Source of the DNA: Mycolicibacterium iranicum
Lineage (GTDB): Bacteria > Actinomycetota > Actinomycetes > Mycobacteriales > Mycobacteriaceae
Reading direction: 5' to 3'
Assembly: GCF_001650495.1 (NCBI RefSeq)
Contig: NZ_LWCS01000043.1
Location: forward strand, 124,001 to 188,000
Length of the DNA: 64,000 bases
The notes below the pieces were generated by a model. It did not search any database. It worked only from the letters and a program-made list of their open reading frames with translations, and was not told the DNA's origin. This document shows positions 59,383 through 64,000 of the stretch, piece after piece. The first letter of the stretch is position 1. The number at the start of each line of letters is the position of its first letter. The position numbers and the translations under genes are program-made.

Positions 59383-60150
59383 TCAGAAGCGGGGGATGAT
59401 CCTGTCCCAATGCACATGCGGGGGCGGGACCTTGGTGACGTCCAGTTCTCGCGGCCACTGTGGCATCTGTGGGGGCGGGATCTTCGTGACATCAAGCTCC
59501 CTCGGCCACTGCGGTGGCGGCGGCAGCTGAGGCGGCGGGATCCTGCTCAAAGCGCCGAGAGGATCGGGCGGGCGCTGGTTGTTCATCGCCGAGGCGACGA
59601 GCGCATCGCCGATCAAGTTCAACGTTCCGCCGCCGACCCATCCCGCGGTGCCGGACACGGCGCCGATGATGGCATCGATGCTGAAGCCGGGGTTCACCAT
59701 GATGTTCGGCGTCAGGTTTACCGGAGGCAGTGCCGGCGCGGTGCCGGCAAAGGGCCAGACCGGCATCCCAGCCTGCGGCGGCGGCGTGCTCTCCGGAGCC
59801 CGGGGCGGCGCGGTCGCCGCCATCGGGAAGAACTGATTGAGCGAGCGGTCCCAGTTCGTCGAATTCGAGTTTCGTGTAACCGATTCCGGTTGCGCGCTGG
59901 GTTCGACGGTTTCTGTGACGGTGATCGGCGTGGGCGCCGGCGGCTGAATCGGCACGGCCGCCGTCGCTCCGGCGGCCTCGCTGAGACGCTCAGCTGCGGT
60001 CGGCTCGTCCTCGGATACCTTGTTGACCGTCCACACGAGCGTCGCGATCGTCGCCACGGAGACCGCGGTAGACATACCGGCCAGAATCTTCCAGGGATCG
60101 ATCTTCCGGCGCGCCGGGATCGAGATCGGTTCTGTCTCATCCACGTTCAT
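59383..60150 (-). CDS. Proline-rich membrane-anchored protein (Rv0686-like position)
   Basis: A 255-residue protein from ATG 60148-60150. An N-terminal cytoplasmic segment and one membrane helix (about 25-45) are followed by a Pro/Thr-rich outer part. The C-terminal 60 residues hold a repeat of P-P-P-Q-W-P-R-E-L-D-V-T-K, two and a half times, encoded by a 51-bp tandem duplication at about 59,420-59,520. A Gly-rich segment (G-G-G-T-L-N-L-I-G-D-A) lies at about 170-185. No known domain was recognised. It has the same place relative to tuf as the membrane protein Rv0686 of M. tuberculosis. Confidence 0.7.
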   Translation of the reverse strand: MNVDETEPISIPARRKIDPWKILAGMSTAVSVATIATLVWTVNKVSEDEPTAAERLSEAAGATAAVPIQPPAPTPITVTETVEPSAQPESVTRNSNSTNWDRSLNQFFPMAATAPPRAPESTPPPQAGMPVWPFAGTAPALPPVNLTPNIMVNPGFSIDAIIGAVSGTAGWVGGGTLNLIGDALVASAMNNQRPPDPLGALSRIPPPQLPPPPQWPRELDVTKIPPPQMPQWPRELDVTKVPPPHVHWDRIIPRF

Positions 60151-60262
60151 CAGGGCGCCTCGCGTGTATCGACATTGCGTCGGCCACGCTACCAATTCCG
60201 GCGCCCGTGCAGGGGCCTACCTTTCGCGGCCGGCGAGCGGGCGCCAAATGCCCGGAAACAAA

Positions 60263-60294
60263 AGTGGCGCCCACCCTTTCGGGTGAGCGCCACT
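60263..60294 (-). terminator. Rho-independent terminator after tuf
   Basis: A GC-rich hairpin (arms AGTGGCGC-TCACCC and GGGTGGGCGCCACT with a small bulge, loop GAAA) lies 20 bases after the tuf stop; the minus-strand transcript continues into TTTTGTTT. The rest of the 164-bp gap to the Pro-rich protein gene holds no obvious feature. Confidence 0.85.
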
Positions 60295-60314
60295 CTCGTT
60301 GGCTGGTGCCTAGA

Positions 60315-61505
<1,191 letters not shown>

Positions 61506-61593
61506 TTCTGTGTCCTCCTGGACTTGTTGGTGCTCTTACTTAAGCAGTGATGATTTTTGCAGTTGCGGTTCCCCGCGCCGGCGGCAGGTCAGA

Positions 61594-63696
61594 TTACTGA
61601 CCCGTCGCCTTCGCGATGATCTCCTTCGACACGTTCGCCGGAACTTCGGCATACGAGTCGAACACCATGGAGTAGTTGGCCCGGCCCTGGGTCTTCGACC
61701 GAAGGTCTCCGACGTAGCCGAACATCTCCGACAGCGGAACCTGTGCCCTGACGACACGGGCGCCGCTGCGCTCTTCCATGGCCTGGATCTGACCACGGCG
61801 GGAGTTCAGGTCGCCGATCACGTCACCCATGTAGTCCTCGGGTGTGGTGACCTCGACGGCCATGATGGGCTCGAGGATGACGGGCTGGGCAGCCTGCGCC
61901 GCCTTCTTCAGCACCTGCGAGCCGGCCACCTTGAACGCCATTTCCGACGAGTCGACCTCGTGGAAGGCACCGTCGAGCAGGGTGACCTTGATGTTCACCA
62001 GCGGGTAGCCGGCGAGCACGCCGTACTGCATCGCGTCCTGCGCACCGGCATCCACCGAAGGGATGTACTCACGCGGGATACGGCCGCCGGTGACCTTGTT
62101 CTCGAACTCGTAGGTCGCACCGTCCTCGCCGCTGAACGGCTCCAGATCGATGAGGACCTTCGCGAACTGGCCGGAGCCACCCGTCTGCTTCTTGTGGGTG
62201 TACTCGACCTTCTCGACCTTGCGGCGGATCGTCTCGCGGTAGGCCACCTGCGGCTTACCGACGTTGGCCTCGACCTTGAACTCACGACGCATGCGATCCA
62301 CCAGGATGTCCAGGTGAAGCTCGCCCATACCGCCGATGACGGTCTGGCCGGTCTCCTGGTCCAGGTGCACCTTGAACGTCGGGTCTTCTTCGGCGAGCTT
62401 CTGGATCGCGGTGCCCAGCTTCTCCTGGTCGCTCTTGGTCTTGGGCTCGATGGCGACCTCGATGACCGGATCCGGGAACGTCATCGACTCCAGCACGATC
62501 TGCTGGTTCGGGTCGCTCAGCGTGTCACCGGTGGTGGTGTCCTTGAGGCCGATCACGGCGTAGATGTGGCCGGCGGACGCCGTCTCGACCGGATTCTCCT
62601 TATTGGAGTGCATCTGGAACAGCTTGCCCAGCCGCTCCTTCTTGCCCTTCGTGGAGTTCACGACCTGCGAGCCGGAATCGACCTTGCCCGAGTAGACGCG
62701 CACGTAGGTCAGCTTGCCGAAGAACGGGTGCGTGGCGACCTTGAACGCCAGCCCGGAGAACGGCTCGTCGGCCGACGGCTTACGAGAGATGACCTCGTCT
62801 TCCTTGCCCGGGACGTGGCCTTCGGCGGCCGGCACGTCCAGCGGGTTCGGCAGGTAGTCGATGACCGCGTCGAGCATGGGCTGCACACCCTTGTTCTTGA
62901 ACGCGGACCCGCACAGCACCGGGTAGCCCTGGCTGGAGATGGTCAGCTTGCGCAGACCGGCCTTGATCTCCTCGGTGGTGAGCTCTTCGCCGCCCAGATA
63001 CTTCTCCATCAGGTCGTCGTCGGTCTCGGCGACGGCCTCGATCATCGCGGTGCGGTACTCCTCGGCCTTCTCCTGCAGATCGGCCGGGATGTCGACGACG
63101 TCGTACTTCTCGCCGAGCTTCGTCTCGCCGCGCCACACCTTGGCCTTCATCTCGACCAGGTCGACGACGCCCTCGAAGTCACCTTCGGAGCCGATCGGCA
63201 GCTGGATCGGGACGACGTTCGCGCCGAGACGATCCTTCATCGTCTGCACCGAGAAGTAGAAGTCGGCGCCCAGCTTGTCCATCTTGTTGACGAAACAGAT
63301 GCGCGGAACGTCGTACTTGTCGGCCTGGCGCCACACCTGCTCGGACTGCGGCTCCACGCCTTCTTTGCCGTCGAACACGGCCACGGCACCGTCGAGCACG
63401 CGCAGCGAGCGCTCCACCTCGACGGTGAAGTCGACGTGGCCGGGGGTGTCGATGATGTTGATCTGGTTGTCGTTCCAGAAGCAGGTGGTGGCAGCCGAGG
63501 TGATCGTGATACCCCGCTCCTGCTCCTGCTCCATCCAGTCCATCGTGGCGGCGCCGTCGTGCACCTCACCGATCTTGTAGCTGATACCGGTGTAGAAGAG
63601 GATGCGCTCTGTCGTTGTCGTCTTGCCGGCATCGATGTGCGCCATGATGCCGATGTTGCGGACCTTCGTGAGGTCGGTCAGCACGTCCTGTGCCAC
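61594..63696 (-). CDS. fusA: Translation elongation factor G
   Basis: A 700-residue EF-G that drives translocation. G1 (A-H-I-D-A-G-K-T-T-T), D-T-P-G-H-V-D-F and N-K-M-D-K-L motifs are present. It is the canonical fusA1, because it lies between rpsG and tuf. The start is a GTG. The small palindrome GGTCAG-ATTA-CTGACC lies over the stop codon (about 61,591-61,606). Confidence 0.97.
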   Translation of the reverse strand: MAQDVLTDLTKVRNIGIMAHIDAGKTTTTERILFYTGISYKIGEVHDGAATMDWMEQEQERGITITSAATTCFWNDNQINIIDTPGHVDFTVEVERSLRVLDGAVAVFDGKEGVEPQSEQVWRQADKYDVPRICFVNKMDKLGADFYFSVQTMKDRLGANVVPIQLPIGSEGDFEGVVDLVEMKAKVWRGETKLGEKYDVVDIPADLQEKAEEYRTAMIEAVAETDDDLMEKYLGGEELTTEEIKAGLRKLTISSQGYPVLCGSAFKNKGVQPMLDAVIDYLPNPLDVPAAEGHVPGKEDEVISRKPSADEPFSGLAFKVATHPFFGKLTYVRVYSGKVDSGSQVVNSTKGKKERLGKLFQMHSNKENPVETASAGHIYAVIGLKDTTTGDTLSDPNQQIVLESMTFPDPVIEVAIEPKTKSDQEKLGTAIQKLAEEDPTFKVHLDQETGQTVIGGMGELHLDILVDRMRREFKVEANVGKPQVAYRETIRRKVEKVEYTHKKQTGGSGQFAKVLIDLEPFSGEDGATYEFENKVTGGRIPREYIPSVDAGAQDAMQYGVLAGYPLVNIKVTLLDGAFHEVDSSEMAFKVAGSQVLKKAAQAAQPVILEPIMAVEVTTPEDYMGDVIGDLNSRRGQIQAMEERSGARVVRAQVPLSEMFGYVGDLRSKTQGRANYSMVFDSYAEVPANVSKEIIAKATGQ

Positions 63697-63775
63697 GGCT
63701 AAATTCCCACTCTTTCGCTTGCTTGTCGGGTGTTCTGTTGCACCGCGCGATCAGCACTGACCGCACGGTGTGCAA

Positions 63776-64000
63776 TCACCAGCGGTAGTGCGCGAAGGCG
63801 CGGTTGGCCTCGGCCATCTTGTGGGTGTCTTCACGTCGCTTGACGGCGGCACCCAGGCCGTTGCTGGCATCGAGGATCTCGTTGGCCAGGCGCTCGACCA
63901 TGGTCTTCTCGCGACGAGCCTTGGAGAAGCTGACCAGCCAGCGCAGGGCCAGCGTGACCGAACGGTCGGGGCGGACCTCGACCGGAACCTGGTAAGTCGC
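63776..64000 (-). CDS. rpsG: 30S ribosomal protein S7, C-terminal part
   Basis: The last 74 codons of S7 are present, up to Y-R-W before the stop; the N-terminal half lies beyond the window. T-Y-Q-V-P-V-E-V-R-P-D-R and R-E-K-T-M-V-E-R-L-A-N-E-I-L-D-A-S-N are diagnostic. It precedes fusA by 79 bp, as in the rpsL-rpsG-fusA-tuf operon. Confidence 0.96.
   Translation of the reverse strand, partial: ATYQVPVEVRPDRSVTLALRWLVSFSKARREKTMVERLANEILDASNGLGAAVKRREDTHKMAEANRAFAHYRW

Overview
This window reads as chromosomal DNA from a high-GC mycobacterium, most likely a fast-growing environmental Mycolicibacterium. The grounds are gene content and order. The ribosomal S10 and spc operons, secY-adk-map-sigL-rslA, the sulfatase/formylglycine-generating-enzyme pair and the mycofactocin cluster follow the Mycobacterium tuberculosis order around Rv0683-Rv0737, here in reverse orientation. 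MmpS/MmpL proteins, DUF732 and cutinase-like secreted proteins, two DUF222/HNH proteins and the TIGR00027-type methyltransferases also fit. I found no tRNA, rRNA, insertion sequence, prophage or CRISPR array.

Layout, left to right. 1-5,637: the 5' end of an MmpL gene preceded by its TetR gene, with two matching operator sites between them; a degenerate HAD protein; a NarL-type response regulator with a soluble GAF histidine kinase; a MarR regulator; and rslA-sigL. 5,674-8,374: map, adk and secY. 8,643-12,331: four tandem SAM-methyltransferase paralogues. 12,297-17,062: a TetR/MmpS/MmpL efflux unit with a trailing SDR. 17,059-21,340: a DUF222/HNH protein, an Asp-nucleophile alpha/beta hydrolase, sppA and a DUF732 protein. 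21,455-35,258: ribosomal protein genes, all on the minus strand, with rpsQ and rplN separated by atsA, a putative lipoprotein and the FGE gene; each block has its own promoter or terminator signals. 35,847-41,049: a lipoprotein carboxylesterase, a P450, and a TetR/MFS pair. 41,046-48,235: the complete mycofactocin cluster mftA-B-C-D-E-F-G with divergent mftR. 48,324-54,010: a secreted two-domain hydrolase/phosphorylase protein, a second DUF222/HNH protein, a small secreted protein and a ferredoxin reductase. 54,067-56,681: an Lrp regulator with an arginine-to-ornithine pair (DDAH-like hydrolase and RocD). 56,678-60,150: a mycofactocin-type SDR, a SHOCT protein, a cutinase and a Pro-rich membrane protein. 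60,315-64,000: tuf, fusA and the 3' part of rpsG.

How the genes work together. The mft genes make the redox cofactor mycofactocin: MftA precursor, MftB chaperone, MftC radical SAM, MftE peptidase, MftD FMN oxidase, MftF glycosyltransferase and MftG flavin oxidoreductase. The SDR at 56,678 is the kind of dehydrogenase that uses it. AtsA needs formylglycine, which the adjacent FGE makes. SigL and RslA are a sigma/anti-sigma pair, and a SigL-type promoter lies directly upstream of sigL. At least three TetR-type regulators (plus mftR) sit next to the transporters or pathway they probably control, with palindromes visible in the intervening DNA.

The most unusual items are the secreted alpha/beta-hydrolase plus nucleoside-phosphorylase-like fusion beside mftR, a 25-bp hairpin that would bury the mftE translation start, the array of four methyltransferase paralogues, and four convergent gene pairs that each end on one shared CTAG.
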